The position numbers and the translations under genes are program-made. Shown piece after piece: positions 10,737 through 22,490 of a stretch of DNA of 64,000 bases (positions are counted from its first letter, which is position 1; every line of letters begins with the position of its first letter). The stretch covers positions 6,963,001 through 7,027,000 of the forward strand of contig CM049404.1 of assembly GCA_026929865.2 (NCBI GenBank). Reading direction: 5' to 3'. The notes under the pieces are model-generated. The model ran no database searches. It was not told where the DNA came from and saw only the letters and a list, made by a program, of their open reading frames with translations. This DNA comes from Hyperoplus lanceolatus. Taxonomy: Eukaryota > Chordata > Actinopteri > Uranoscopiformes > Ammodytidae.

Positions 10737-11697
10737 GAGTATATGTGTTTCTCCAGAGCAAAAACTACACATTTTAATGATTTTAATATGTTTACAAAGA
10801 ATGGATTTTTAATTGAAAGAGTCACTGAGTATAAATATCTCGGCATCTGGTTAGATGATAAACTCACTTTTCATTTTCATATAAATAATCTTGTTTGTCG
10901 TAATTTGTAATAATTACGGCAAAAAATTGGCTATTTTTATAGGAATAAAACCACCTTCCCTTTATTTAGTAGGAAAAGGATTATTGAGGCAGTTTTCATG
11001 TCTGTCCTTGATTACGGTGATGTGGTCTACCGGCATGCATCACATTCATGTCTTAAACTCCTAGACTCTGTTTTTCACTCTGCTTTAAGATTCATCACAG
11101 GAGATGCTTATGATACACACCATTGTCTCTTATATGAAAAGGTTGGGTGGTCCTCCCTTAAAGAGAGACGTGACGCACATTGGCACATTTTTATTTACAA
11201 AGCCTTGACCGGGAAGCTTCCTCGTTATTTAACTGAAATGCTGCACATTTCAGATGGGCTTTATCAAACCTGCTCCACTGACATGCTTATGCTTTATGTC
11301 CCACAAGCCCGGTCTGAGCTAGGAAAGACAGCTTTTAGCTTCAGTGCCCCCGACTCCTGGAACAACTTACAGCAACAAATTAAACTAAATACATTCATAT
11401 CCTTTGGCCAATTTAAACAGCCTATCTTGGATCTGCCAAACTCTACTTGTAACTGTTTTAATTAGGCTATATTGTACTTTATTCCTTTTAATTGCTGCCA
11501 CTCTTCACCACTTTGTAAATGTTTCAATTGTTTTTTTTTTTTTTTCTCTTCTCTTCACTTGTTGTGTATTTGATGTATTTGCATTGAATATTGTGTATGT
11601 ATTGTTGTTTTGAATTTATTTTGACTCGACATCATTGAAAATGAGGGTCACCCCTCAATTGGTCTCTCGAGGATAAATAAAAGTTAAATGAAAATTA
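10737..11697 (+). mobile_element. 5'-truncated non-LTR retrotransposon (plus copy)
   Basis: The 3' part of a LINE reverse-transcriptase frame with frameshifts. It starts within the segment reading MCFSRAKTTHFNDFN and continues through VTEYKYLGIWLDDKLTF and LDYGDVVYRHAS to a stop near 11465. A 3' untranslated tail follows with 'gagggtcacccctcaattgg' and an A-rich end 'ataaataaaagttaaatgaa'. It is nearly the mirror image of the copy at 11831-13803. The family looks like the CR1/L2/Rex1 group; the exact clade is not decided. Confidence 0.85.
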
Positions 11698-11830
11698 AAA
11701 TTTGAGATGTGGTTGGACGTCCCTGGCGTAAAAACTCTAGGGCGAGTATGTCGATATGTGAAATTTTGTAATATGGCGATTTTAGGAACTAAATCCAAAA
11801 TGGCCGACTTCCTGTTGCGTTTGGCCCACG
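11698..11830. other. spacer between two inverted LINE copies
   Basis: About 130 bp of the older repeat unit ('cgacttcctgttgcgtttgg') lies between the 3' tails of the two LINE copies and forms the loop of a potential 1-kb hairpin. Confidence 0.6.
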
Positions 11831-13803
11831 ACATTTCATTTCATTTTCATTTAACCTTTATTTATCCTCGAGAGACCAATTGAGGGGTGACCCTCATTTT
11901 CAATGACGTCAAGTTCAAACAAATTCCAAGGAAAAACAACAATGCATACACAATATTCAATGCAAATACATCAAATACACAACAACAGGTGAAGAGAAGA
12001 AAAAAAAAAAAACAATTGAAACATTTACATAGTGGTGAAGAGTGGCAGCAATTAAAATGAAATGAAATGGGTGAAAGTACAATATAGCCTAATTAAAACA
12101 GTTACAGGTAGAGTTTGGCAGATTTAAGATAGTTTGTTTAAATTGATTAAAGGATATGAAGGTATTTAGTTTAATTTGTTGCTGTAAGTTGTTCCAGGAG
12201 TCGGGGCACTGAAGCTAAAAGCTGTCTTTCCCAGCTCAGACCGGGCTTGTGGGACATAAAGCATGAGCATGTCAGTGGAGCGGGTCTGATGAAGCCCATC
12301 TGAAATTTGCAACATTTCAGTTAAATAACGAGGAAGCTTCCCGGTCAAGGCTTTGTAAATAAAAATATGCCAATGTGCATCACATCTCTCTTTAAGGGAG
12401 TACCACCCAACCTTTTCATATAAAAGACAATGGTGTGTGTCATAAGCATCTCCTGTGATGAACCTTAAAGCAGAGTGAAAAACAGAGTCTAGGAGTTTGA
12501 GATGCATGCCGGTAAACCACATCACCGTAATCAAGGACAGACATAAAAACTGCCTCAATAATCCTTTTCCTACTAAATAAAGCAAAGGTGGTTTTGTTCC
12601 TATAAAAATAGCCAATTTTTTGTCGTAGTCGACAAACAAGATTTTTTATATGGAAATTAAAAGTGAGTTTATCATCTAACCAGATGCCGAGATATTTGTA
12701 CTCTGTGACTCTTTCAATTAAAAATCCATTCTTTGTAAAAACATTAAAATCATTCAAATTTGTAGTTCTTGCTCTGGAGAAACACATATATTTGGTTTTG
12801 TCTGTATTAAGAACAAGCCTGAGGTCTACTAGACAGTCCTGCAGAGTATTAAAAGAGCTTTGTAGGTTCTCAATAGATTGGTGCACCGAATCGGAAATGC
12901 AATACAGTACTGTGTCGTCAGCGTATAGATGGGCGTGACAGTTTTTTAGCGATGAAACAATGTTATTTATATAAATTGTGAAAAGAACTGGACCTAAAAT
13001 TGAGCCCTGTAGGACACCATTTGTAACAGTTAAGAATTCAGATTGGTATCTTTCCAGTTTAACTGACTGCTGTCTATCAGAGAGATACTCCCTAAACCAG
13101 CTACATGCAGACTGATCAAAGCCAATTTCATAAAGCCTCTGTAAAAGCAAATGGTGGTCAACAGTATCAAATGCCTTTGAAAGATCAATAAAAAGTGCTG
13201 CACAGTGTTTTTTCTTGTCTAATGCTGCAACAATGTTGTCTACAACCAAAGTCACAGCAGAGACAGTACTACGGCCTGCCCTAAAACCAGATTGGAATGG
13301 GCTCAAAATGGAAGCACTAGTAAGAAATGTTTTTAACTGATTATTAATAAGTGATTCTAGAATTTTTGCCAGGCATGGGAGTTTGGAAATTGGCCTGTAG
13401 TTATTAAGATTATTTTTGTCACCACCTTTATATAAAGGAATTACCTGAGCTATTTTCCAAATTTTAGGAACTATTCCAGAGGAGATAGAAAGTTTAAAAA
13501 TATGGGTAATTTGTTTTGATATTATATGTGACGAAAGCGTGATTGAAAACGGATCCAAATTGTCCTCTCCCATGTACTTCTTGGGGTTGATGGCGAGGAG
13601 CGCATCTACAACAACACTTGTGGGAAGAAGATCAAGGCTGAAAATAGGAGTTTGAGAGACAGGCGGTACGTTACTACTGGTGGTAGAAGGCGTATATCCT
13701 CCATTCTGAAAGAGTTGACCAGCAGCTACAAAATGTTTATTAAAAGCTAAGCCAATCTCTTTTTGATCATTGAGAGTGTGACCATTTAATTTGAATTGCA
13801 TTT
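11831..13803 (-). mobile_element. non-LTR retrotransposon with reverse transcriptase (minus copy)
   Basis: The longest LINE copy. The minus frame at 12440-13801 covers a reverse transcriptase domain: NNYRPISKLPCLAKILE, FIDLSKAFDTVDHHLLL, NGVLQGSILGPVLF, and the catalytic YADDTVLY box. A frameshift near 12500 moves the end of the protein into a second frame (to 12166). The 5' endonuclease half is missing and the copy stops abruptly near 13803, as expected from incomplete reverse transcription. The 3' tail at 11831-12160 mirrors that of the plus copy. Reverse transcriptase would copy element RNA at a nicked target site. It is defective as it stands. Confidence 0.9.
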
Positions 13804-14520
13804 AGGTGCGCCTCGGGCCAATACATGTTGTCCTAAAATGTCAGGCTTCTAGCCCAATTTTTGAGCATGCATTTCCTGAAAAACTGTTTGTGGCCCCTGG
13901 GGGCCCCGTTTTTTTGGCCCGGTCTCGAAACCAACAATAAGTTGCAATTTTTTGCAGGTCTGATGGGTACTCAAAACATTTTCAACTTATGCATGATGGG
14001 AAGGGGGTGAAAAGTGCCAAAATCCTTACAGTTTCAACCAGTCAGTGTGAAGCCCTAATAACAGAAAGTGAGCGCACCAGTATCTCCACTATAAAGTCTA
14101 TACAATTTTAGGCAGAATTTCGTTCCAATAAATATATCTAGCCCTAACTTAAACTAAGTAAATCCTTTCAGTATAATGTATTTGAGTTAGTCCAAGTAAT
14201 TATTGTAAAATAAATATAGTTATTCAATATAATGTAATTTAGTTAGCTATCCAATATAATGTTTAAAAAAACAAAACGGTTTTTAAATCAAATTATTATA
14301 TTTGATAGAAATATTTTGCTTTAAATATCTAACCACTCTAAGAACGGCTTGAATCGTATATAACGATATATGTATTTGTTCCAGATTCTGCACCTTCACT
14401 ACATTTGGAAAGGCAAGTATTTCACTTAACTCACAACTTTGAAAAATAAGGGACATCACTTTTATTTTTATTTTTTTTCAAGATATTCTTTGGCATCTTC
14501 ATGCTTTATTTAGAGATATG
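13804..14520. other. AT-rich intergenic stretch, nothing recognised
   Basis: Starts with a continuation of the older repeat ('cctcgggccaatacatgttg'), then AT-rich sequence with short recurring phrases ('ttcaatataatgtaatttag' type near 14220-14260). No reading frame, terminal repeat or RNA gene is seen. Confidence 0.4.
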
Positions 14521-14529
14521 TTTTTTGGG

Positions 14530-14690
14530 CATTTTTATGCTTTATTGATAGTGTAGAGACAGAGTTGAAATGGGGCAGAGAGGGGGGTGACATGCAGAGA
14601 ACGACCGCGGGCTGGAATCGAACCCGGGTCCGCTGCTGGCCGAGGCCCATGGGGGGGACGCCCTACCAACTAAGCTAAGGGCGCCCCCAT
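14530..14690 (-). mobile_element. tRNA-derived SINE, copy 1
   Basis: On the minus strand the head reads GGGCGCCCTTAGCTTAGTTG (A-box-like) and, further on, GGTTCGATTCCAGCCCGCGG (B box GGTTCGATTCC), the layout of a tRNA-type polymerase III promoter. A tail containing 'tctctacactatcaataaag' follows. The unit is about 160 bp. It is a SINE rather than a tRNA gene: it lacks a proper anticodon arm and acceptor pairing and is present twice in tandem. Confidence 0.75.
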
Positions 14691-14846
14691 TTTCATGCTT
14701 TATTGTTAGTGTAGAGACAGAGTTGAAATGGGGCAGAGAGGGGAGTGACATGCAGAGAACGACCGTGGGCTGGAATTGAACCCGGGTCCGCTGCTGGCCG
14801 AGGCCCATGGGGAGGACACCCTACCAACTGAGCTAAGGGCGCCCCA
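14691..14846 (-). mobile_element. tRNA-derived SINE, copy 2 (tandem)
   Basis: A second copy of the SINE, same orientation and directly adjacent to copy 1, with head GGGCGCCCTTAGCTCAGTTG and B box GGTTCAATTCC (one change from copy 1). Tandem insertion into a SINE tail, or slippage, would give this arrangement. Confidence 0.75.
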
Positions 14847-17701
14847 AGGTCTTCACTCTTGTAATGACTATTCAATTACGCAATAATGTGTGGGATATAA
14901 TACAATTTATTGTTGTGATCCTATTGAAATGTCCTAATTATATCATTTTCAAGACACGGAGAACTTCCAAAAGCCTGGAACAAATACTGAAAAGTATTGA
15001 AGAATTGGCACAACCTGGGACCAATATAAAGGGTTGCAGTTATTCCAATGCTCATGGCCTTTGGGGAGATGTCTGCAAAAGCCTGGAAGTGCCCAATACA
15101 TCAGTGAATTGGCAAAAACTTTATAAGGCCGCTTCTCATCTTTGGAAGGTATTTAGTCGTCTGTCAACTGATTTAATGACAACATAATGGGTGGCCATTT
15201 TGAGGATGGAAACTCATGTTTAAATTGTCAGTGTCACTGTTATTTTGAAAATGTAAATATATGCTACAAATGATAATAGGTTAGAAAAATTATGCAAATA
15301 TTGTGACTTTTTTATAGGACACCTCAGGGAGAAAGAGCAACTTAAAAGTGACAGATGGTGATACTGAGGAAAGGGAACGCATCGCCTCTTCGGTAAATTC
15401 TGTGATGTTACAGTCAAAACATTTTGTTATTGTTACCCATGCCATTACTTTTGTCGTATACAATTTGAAGGAATACAAATTATTGTTAGAGTGGCCACTG
15501 TACAGTGATTAAGACACTATTTGATTATTTATCTTTGGTTGTACACCAATGTGATACTCAAATGTTTACTTACAGATGTCAGATCCAGTGCTGTCATTGT
15601 AAGATATTAGCAGAACAATAAGTGGATATATTGCTGTTCATTACATGAAATTATGTTTTCAGTTCCTGCTACTTCAGAAAATTTGACTATTATTAATGTA
15701 CTGACACTGTGCACCATCAATTTAATGTTTATTTACGGTGATCTGTATGCTCTTTTGTCTGTTTGCATCATATAGAAGCTGTTAGACTATTAATTAAAAT
15801 GCTTTTCTGTGCTTTTTTACCTACAAAGGATGACAGTGATGTTGGAGACACTCATCTGTCTCCACCTTTGGAACAAGAGGATGAATGTTCATCTTCATTT
15901 GAAAAGGTATTCCTACTTTTTCTTTTCCTTTTTAAGTGATGTTATAATTGCATTTATTTCAAGTGTTTGCTCACTCCACCGGACAGCGACGATGAAGTCA
16001 AGAGTAATTTTTAATACAAAACAATCTAGCCCATAACAATTAGGTAATTGTCTAATTTCTTTTAAACAAAAAAGGTAAAAATATCTAGTATTGTATTTTC
16101 TGTTATTATCAATGGTGTACTTTAAAAAAATTAAAAATAATGACACTATTTCCAGGGCTATTCTTGGGGTGATTTAGCATTATATGAAACAGCTTGTTCT
16201 GTTTTAGTAGTGGCAAAATATTAAAATAAGGGTCCTCATTTAATTTCATATCACAAAAACTTTTCATATTAACTCTGAAAATGTACTATGTTCCAGGATA
16301 ATGACAAGGAATCCAACCTGGCTGAATCTGCTTACATGTCAACAGAGAGCAGTGAGGCAGAAGAGACATTTTTCTAATGTAGTGTGCCACAGCAGCCATG
16401 TTTCTTTTTTCTTGATAAAAAGGAATGACAAGACCTGAGGAAATCTCAGAGAGGAAAATGGTTTCAAGGGTTACAGTGGACACATGTGAAAGCAATTGGA
16501 ATAAGGTCAGTTCACCCATACTGCAGCTTTGGTTTTAGACGTCACTCATTAAAAACCCTGTGGTCACAAAGAAGCGCACCCATCTTCAAATGTAATGGAT
16601 ACTGTAGGTTTGAAGATTGCCCCATTGCTGTTAGTGTCGAAGTCAGAGATGAGGTCACCCTGAAGGCAGATGTGGTATTCACAGGAGATGAGGTGTGCCA
16701 CAGTACCACTGAACTCAAAAGAAGGCCAGTCTGTGCAGATGCACGTTCATCAGTTGGAGAAACCCTTGAAACAAATTACTAAGAAGCCTTTTTTTGGACT
16801 CTATGCAGAAAATTCCTGAGATGGTGATAGAAACAGGCTGCTGGGACGAAGCACCGGCAAAAGAGGTTCTAAGGAACATCGCATGGACCCAAAGGCAACT
16901 TAAAAGACCTCACACCAACAAACATTTAAGTCTCCAAATGCTAAGTGACCAAAAACAGGAACAGACAATGAAGTCCTGCAGAGGGTTATGATGCATCCAA
17001 AAGGAATAATGCTGTGGTCAAAAAAGACACTGTCAGTTTTTTACCAAAGATGAAAAGGAATACATCGCGTATCTGGATGCAACAGGAAGTATAGTTCAAA
17101 AAGAAAGTGGCAAAAGTCCACCATACTATGTGCATGAATTAGTTGTGCGGAATCCTTCCAAGGGGGAATCTCCTCTTCCTGTTGCAACCTACCTGACTTG
17201 TGACCACACCACAGCATCTGTCACCTACTTTCTGCAGGCTTTCCAAACTGATCTGATGAAGTTGTATGGGAAAAGGGCAGTGAAGAGGCCAGTGATGATC
17301 ATTTGTGATGGCTCTTTAGTGCTTCTCTAGTCCATTTCTTTTACATTCTGCAGACTAAGCCTAGAGGATCTTCTGCAGAAGTACTTTGAAGTCATCACTG
17401 GCCAACATCAAGCAGAAAGGTTTGACCTTCCCATTCTGCACAGATGCTTAAGCCACATCATGAAGAATGCAAAGGATCTGTGCAAAAAGCAGTAGGTATT
17501 TCTTTATGTGAACTATTTTATAGTACAATCAAATTTAACTAAATGTTGATTTATTTTTTCTGTCTTTATTTTTAGTGTTCAAAACCATTACAAGCCATGC
17601 ATATATTTGGGCTACTTGCATGTTCCACAACTCTAGAAGAGATGAATGAGGTCATTCTCAGTGCCACAGTCCTGTTCTGTAGTCCTTGCACTGGAGAAAA
17701 T

Positions 17702-18007
17702 CAGTGCGTTTACATGTAGACTCATAATCGGGTAACTAAACAAATAAGACTTCAACAGGACTTTTAAACTGCATATAAACACCTTTATCCGATCTACTTT
17801 GCACACAAATCGGCACAATAACGGACAAGAGAAGTCGGATAAGAACACCTAGATAACGCGTTCATTGTCGGCATTCACTCTGCATGTAGAGTTTGCTTCT
17901 GCGCCTGCTCGAGAATCCCTGCAGAGGATTTCACAAGGAAGTGGAAGGAGACAACGTAAAAAAATAGTAGGGTTATTGCATAGATAGTATATAAAAAATA
18001 TAAATAA

Positions 18008-18043
<36 letters not shown>

Positions 18044-18259
18044 GTATATAAAAATTATTGCCGAAGGTAACTGGACGTGGCTCTTAACCACTTGTTGAAA
18101 GGGCTACAGCGGCACCTAGCATAGTGGAGACAGCCATGCATTGGACATTTATCCGATTACTGAACGGTCATGTATACTCAGACAAGTAACACGGTCCGTT
18201 CGAGTGTCTAGTTCGGTATATGTCTTAATCCAATCTAGTTGTGCCATGGAAACGCACTG
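17702..18259. mobile_element. 558-bp MITE inside the transposase-like gene
   Basis: Inverted termini CAGTGCGTTTACATG at the left and CATGGAAACGCACTG at the right (one mismatch), with AAT on both sides (17699-17701, 18260-18262). The flanking coding text rejoins across it (TVLFCSPCTGEN before, KHYGNLQVLMQQMGTFEVEE after). The interior is AT-rich with a TA microsatellite and has no frame. A 3-bp duplication suggests a Harbinger-like MITE. Confidence 0.75.
18012..18040. repeat. (TA)n microsatellite
   Basis: About 14 uninterrupted TA units inside the MITE at 17702-18259. Confidence 0.85.
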
Positions 18260-20454
18260 AATGTGTCAAAGCACTACGGCAACCTCCAAGTCCTTATGCA
18301 GCAAATGGGAACATTTGAAGTTGAGGAAGAAAAAATTGTTGCTGAGGACTACAAGGTAATTCACAAAATTCTACTTCTATTCACAGTGCTTACTGTTGAC
18401 CGCATACATGGATTTCATGGACTATAATGACCTTGTTGTTTACGTGAGTATATTTAATTAGAATTGTGTGAAATTGCAGAAATTGTATTTTTCTTTAGAC
18501 AGATTTCATTTACTTTTTTTCAGTGTGATGTCACTGCCACACCTATCCAGAATCACTTCCAACAAATAATTGACAGGGCACTTCTTGACCATGATGGTGA
18601 AGAAAACAACTATCATGCACCAAATTTCAAAGCCCGGTTGGCTAAATACTTCCTGCCTCATGCCACTCTGTGGCATGAGGCAGGAACAATATATTAACAA
18701 TATATTATATTAACAATATATTAACAATATATTCAATGTCATTGTTGTCTTCTTTTACGTTCTCATTATATTTACAGGGGATATTGGCCGTCATGGTACA
18801 GGCCCAGCATACCAGCATTTCAGCAAGATCCACAAAGAAGTCAGTCAGTCCAATACACAGGTAAATACTGTCCAGATAGGTTTAACATTTTGTTTATCAA
18901 TAGCTGCAATTTTGAATAATGATGTTCCTTAAAATGACTGCAGAAAACCGGACACAGGGCATTATGGAGAAAAGTCAGTGGGACCTCAAGAGAATAAGAT
19001 TCCAGAGAAGGCGACTCACACGACTTGATGATTTTGTGCAGACATACCAAAAAATGCATGATGCACTGATCATTGAATACCAAGACCGAGAAAGAACCAG
19101 AAACAAAGTAAAGAGTATTTTTTGTTTTTGTAATTGTGCCAGATCATACATTTCATTTCATTCATTGATCTTCATCACATGTGTGTATATTGTATGTCCT
19201 CTAGTCTTTTCGAGTGGAAATGGAGCAGTGGAAGAAGAAAAACTCAGGGGCGTAAAGGAGTATACGTCTCCCATTCAAAGACGTGAGAAGCAAGGTACTC
19301 TTTTAGGTTTTAATAATACCCATTATCTTATACAAATGTAAAAGAATTTGCTGAATGTATGTGTATAAGTATTTTTATTATTATTATTTATATATTTTTT
19401 TCTTTTTTGGTCAGAAGAAGTCTCCAAAGGCAGCCACCAATGAACCCAAAGAAAAACCTGAAGCTGTGATCTCAACACAGGTGATTTTTTAAATATCATT
19501 CATGAATAACATTCTATATATCTTATCAGTATATAAATGGAACATTAATATTACAATATACTATATGAATACAATTAGTAGTTTTAAGCTATATTCATAC
19601 AATTAAATTATTGGGCTAGTGGTTGATTACCAAATTAACTGTTAAACATGGCTATTAACAGGCATGAATCCAAGAAGTCTCTCCCGACCAGTAAAGATAA
19701 ATACTCTGCAACACATCCTTCACCATGACTACTGGTTGACCAGTGATGCCATGGATCAAGCCAGCTACCTCATGGCCAAGGATCATGACCACCTTGACGG
19801 ATTTCAATCTGTTTTATCGTTTAGGAGGGATTGTGGGGGACTCCTGAAAATAAATTTGTTCAGATGTTGAACATCAGACAGAGCCACTGGATAACAGTCA
19901 GCAATGTGTATTGCAATGACACTCAACTCGCCGTTTATGATGACCAATGAGCCAACGTAGCCCTCTGGACCCAAGAACACTGCAGGCACTGTCCTGGCTG
20001 CTAAGGGCACAGTCTGACACTTTTGAAGTTTTGCAACCAGCAGTGCAGCAGCAAACACATTTTAGTAACTTTGGGGTGTTTGCAATAGCCTTTGCATATG
20101 CATTATGCAAGGGTCATCAACCAGAACAGTGCATATTCAATGAAAGCAGGATGAGGGCACAGCTGTACAAATCATCACATTTCGAATGAATGTTGAAGAC
20201 AGAGACCCTCAGTCAAAGATCACAAAAACTACAGTACCAGTATACTTTGTTTGCAGAACAGCTCATTACAAAGAGCTGATGGTTCAGTGTGCAAAGAGTG
20301 GTATCATCCCACATGTGTCACCATTCCGAGAGCTGTGATCAGGAATGATGACATCTGGTAGTGTTCCAAATGTGAACGAGCCAATAGCACTTGAGGTGGA
20401 ACATTTTATTCATTTAGACCACGTTGGTGGAGCACAAAGTGCTCAAAAATCTTA

Positions 20455-20915
20455 CAATTCCTATTTTCAAACATTATTTATCACATTTTTGTCTATGTTT
20501 TAATGCTATGTTTTTACTATTAGAAATGTATTTATGTTAAAACCAAAAGAAAAAAAAACATTTGAAGGCTTCAGTTTGGTATTTAAAGTCAACACTTTAT
20601 GACAGTTGTCAAATCTTGAAATTCTTATTTTTTTAACATTATTTATCACATTTTTGTCTATGTTGAGAGTTTTACTATTAGAAATCTATTTGTTTAAACC
20701 AAAAAGAAAAAAAAAACATCTGAAGGCTTCAGTTTTGTATTTAAAGTCGACACTTTATGACAGTTGTCATATCTTAAAATTCTTATTTTTTAACATTATT
20801 TATCAATTTTTTGTCTATATTGAGAGTTTTACTATTAAAAATGTATTCATGTTTAAACCAAAAGAAAACAAAACATTTGAAGGCTTCAGTTTTGAAGCCT
20901 TCAAATGTAAACCTC
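20455..20915. repeat. AT-rich tandem repeat, unit about 160 bp, nearly 3 copies
   Basis: The block 'acattatttatcacattttt ... gaaggcttcagtttggtatt ... aactttatgacagttgtc' repeats with starts near 20471, 20636 and 20793. Copies differ by small indels and substitutions. It begins just after the last PHD-coding segment, so it may be the 3' untranslated or terminal part of that element. Confidence 0.75.
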
Positions 20916-21059
20916 TGTCTTAAATCATGAGGACAGTATCCAGCCAATATGCACTTTGAGAGTGGGAGGGATTTTGAATATAATTTACTATAAAACCATG
21001 AAGTAAAATGTCTTGATATTTTCTATAGTGATAGGCAGGATCACCTTGAACAAGAATCC

Positions 21060-21465
21060 ATTGAAAATTTCAGCAAACCGACACACAATCGGCACCAGCC
21101 CCCCAGCCCCCAGCCCCCGGCCCCCAGAGAGTATACCCCAGTGCAGCACTAGTCCCGAGGAGGTCCGGAGCCATAGATAGAGAATAGACAGTATAGAATA
21201 GGGAATAGCCAAATGCACCGCTGCCACGAGGAGCAACCACAGCCGAAACCCCCGGAGGGGCGGCACGTTCAGCCCACCCACGCCCGCCGGACCGACCATG
21301 CCCAGCCCATGAGGCAAGGCCAGAGGCGCCAAGCACAAAGGGCGCGACGCATCCGCCATCGGCACACCCAGAGCCAGGACCGGCCGGAGGAGCACCGACG
21401 CCAGGCAGCGAAACAGACGCCAACAGCGACGCCACATTTATGGTCCAGGCAGGGATAAATGATAG
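21060..21465. repeat. GC-rich, C/A-biased block (left part)
   Basis: High-GC, C-rich sequence ('cagccccccagcccccagcc') in an AT-rich neighbourhood. Open frames on both strands look like composition effects: they are rich in Pro/Arg/Gly and show no domain. The same composition returns at 22540-23005 after the element at 21466-22490. It is probably one repeat split by an insertion; the family is not recognised. Confidence 0.45.
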
Positions 21466-22490
21466 AGGGTGTATTCACACTGGGAAAGTCCGCTAGTGCA
21501 CTTGCTTTGGTCCAGACCAAATAGAGTTCAGATTTTTTTTGTTCGGTGTGGTCCACTTTCAAATAGCCCCTTTTGCAAGTGAACCAGCATTACGAAGCAA
21601 AACCACACGTGATCTGAGGTCATTCATTCATTGGACAGACATTCTGGGGTCGAGAGAAGCAGGAAGTACGAAGTAAAAACTGCGAAATATATAATTGATA
21701 TAATATGGGGTTAAAAATAATAAAAAGATCTACATCTAACCTATAAATAAAGAAGAAAACCATCAAATTATTGTTGTTTCATATGGTTATAATATGTAGC
21801 CCTATGACAATGCCACGTTATGTGGCTTGTAGCCTACTATGTGAAACATCATTTTTACTATATTTTTGCTGCTGGACGCACAGCTCACTAGAAGAATAGG
21901 CTCAAGCTGACACTCAGCTGATTAAGCTGTGTATCAGCTGGGTGTCTGTTCGGCGCAGCTCAGCTCCAAACTGACACGGGGATTGTAGCCTATTAGCGTA
22001 CATGAGAAGCAAAATAAAAACACACACTTCTTGCGCAGCGTGAACCTGTTGGCACTGTGCGAGAGACGCTCCCCTCTCCTTTTTCTGATCGCTGAACACA
22101 TCAGTATTTTTACGCGTCATGTCTATCAAATGTAATATATTGTTCTGGGCTCCCGGTCAAACCACAACTTACACAATGGCGACAACAACACTTTCCTATA
22201 ATGTGAAGCTGACGGCGATGTATTAAAAAAGAAAAGAAAGAAAAGGCACAGTGCCTCCTGCATTTGGGTCGGATCGAGTCCGGAAAAATTCACACCACAA
22301 ACGAACTGCAGCAGAGTGCGTATGGAAGCGCACCGAGACCACCTCTTCAGCTGGGTCTCGGACCGCTTGTTTGGTCCGCCCCCGAGTGCAATTGCTGTTT
22401 TCACACCTGCCTGAAAAATGCGCACCGAAGGCGGAAGTGCACCTGAGTTCGTGTCAACCGAACTAAACACGGTATGTGTGAATACACTCT
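21466..22490. mobile_element. 1-kb TIR element splitting the GC-rich block
   Basis: Ends in short inverted repeats AGGGTGTATTCACAC and GTGTGAATACACTCT (one mismatch). Subterminal sequence includes 'tggtccagaccaaatagag' at the left and 'ggtttggtccg'-like sequence towards the right. No transposase frame and no clear target duplication are seen. Probably a non-autonomous DNA transposon. Confidence 0.55.

Larger units (their letters stand above)
14951..20395 (+). pseudogene. decayed multi-exon transposase-like gene with Ulp1-like protease and PHD-type finger
   Basis: A gene-like series of exons with GT-AG borders, for example 14953-15148, 15320-15393, 15831-15906, 17575-17701, 18780-18860 and 18940-19110. 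The first exon reads TSKSLEQILKSIEELAQPGT. The middle (about 16480-17510) holds KEYIAYLDATGSIVQKESG, ELVVRNPSKGESPLPVATYL, VKRPVMIICDGSLVLL and LPILHRCLSHIMKNAKDLC, which suggests an RNase-H-fold transposase core. Later exons give GIMEKSQWDLKRIRFQRRRL. About 19665-20190 resembles a Ulp1 (C48) protease: SHWITVSNVYCN, LAVYD, QQQTHFSNFGVFAIAFAYAL, but Phe stands where the catalytic Cys belongs. A PHD-type tail follows (EWYHPTCV, CSKCE). Stops (16380, 16782, near 17330) and frameshifts, plus the MITE at 17702-18259, break it. The family was not identified; a Zisupton/KDZ- or MULE-type transposase is a guess. Confidence 0.6.

Noticed and set aside
14530..14846. Possible tRNA genes from the A/B-box-like sequences
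   Set aside because: No convincing cloverleaf or acceptor stem, present in tandem with SINE tails, so read as SINEs.
21070..21437. Long minus-strand frames in GC-rich sequence (121 and 149 codons)
   Set aside because: They overlap in different frames, are rich in Gly/Ala/Leu from base composition alone, and show no domain.
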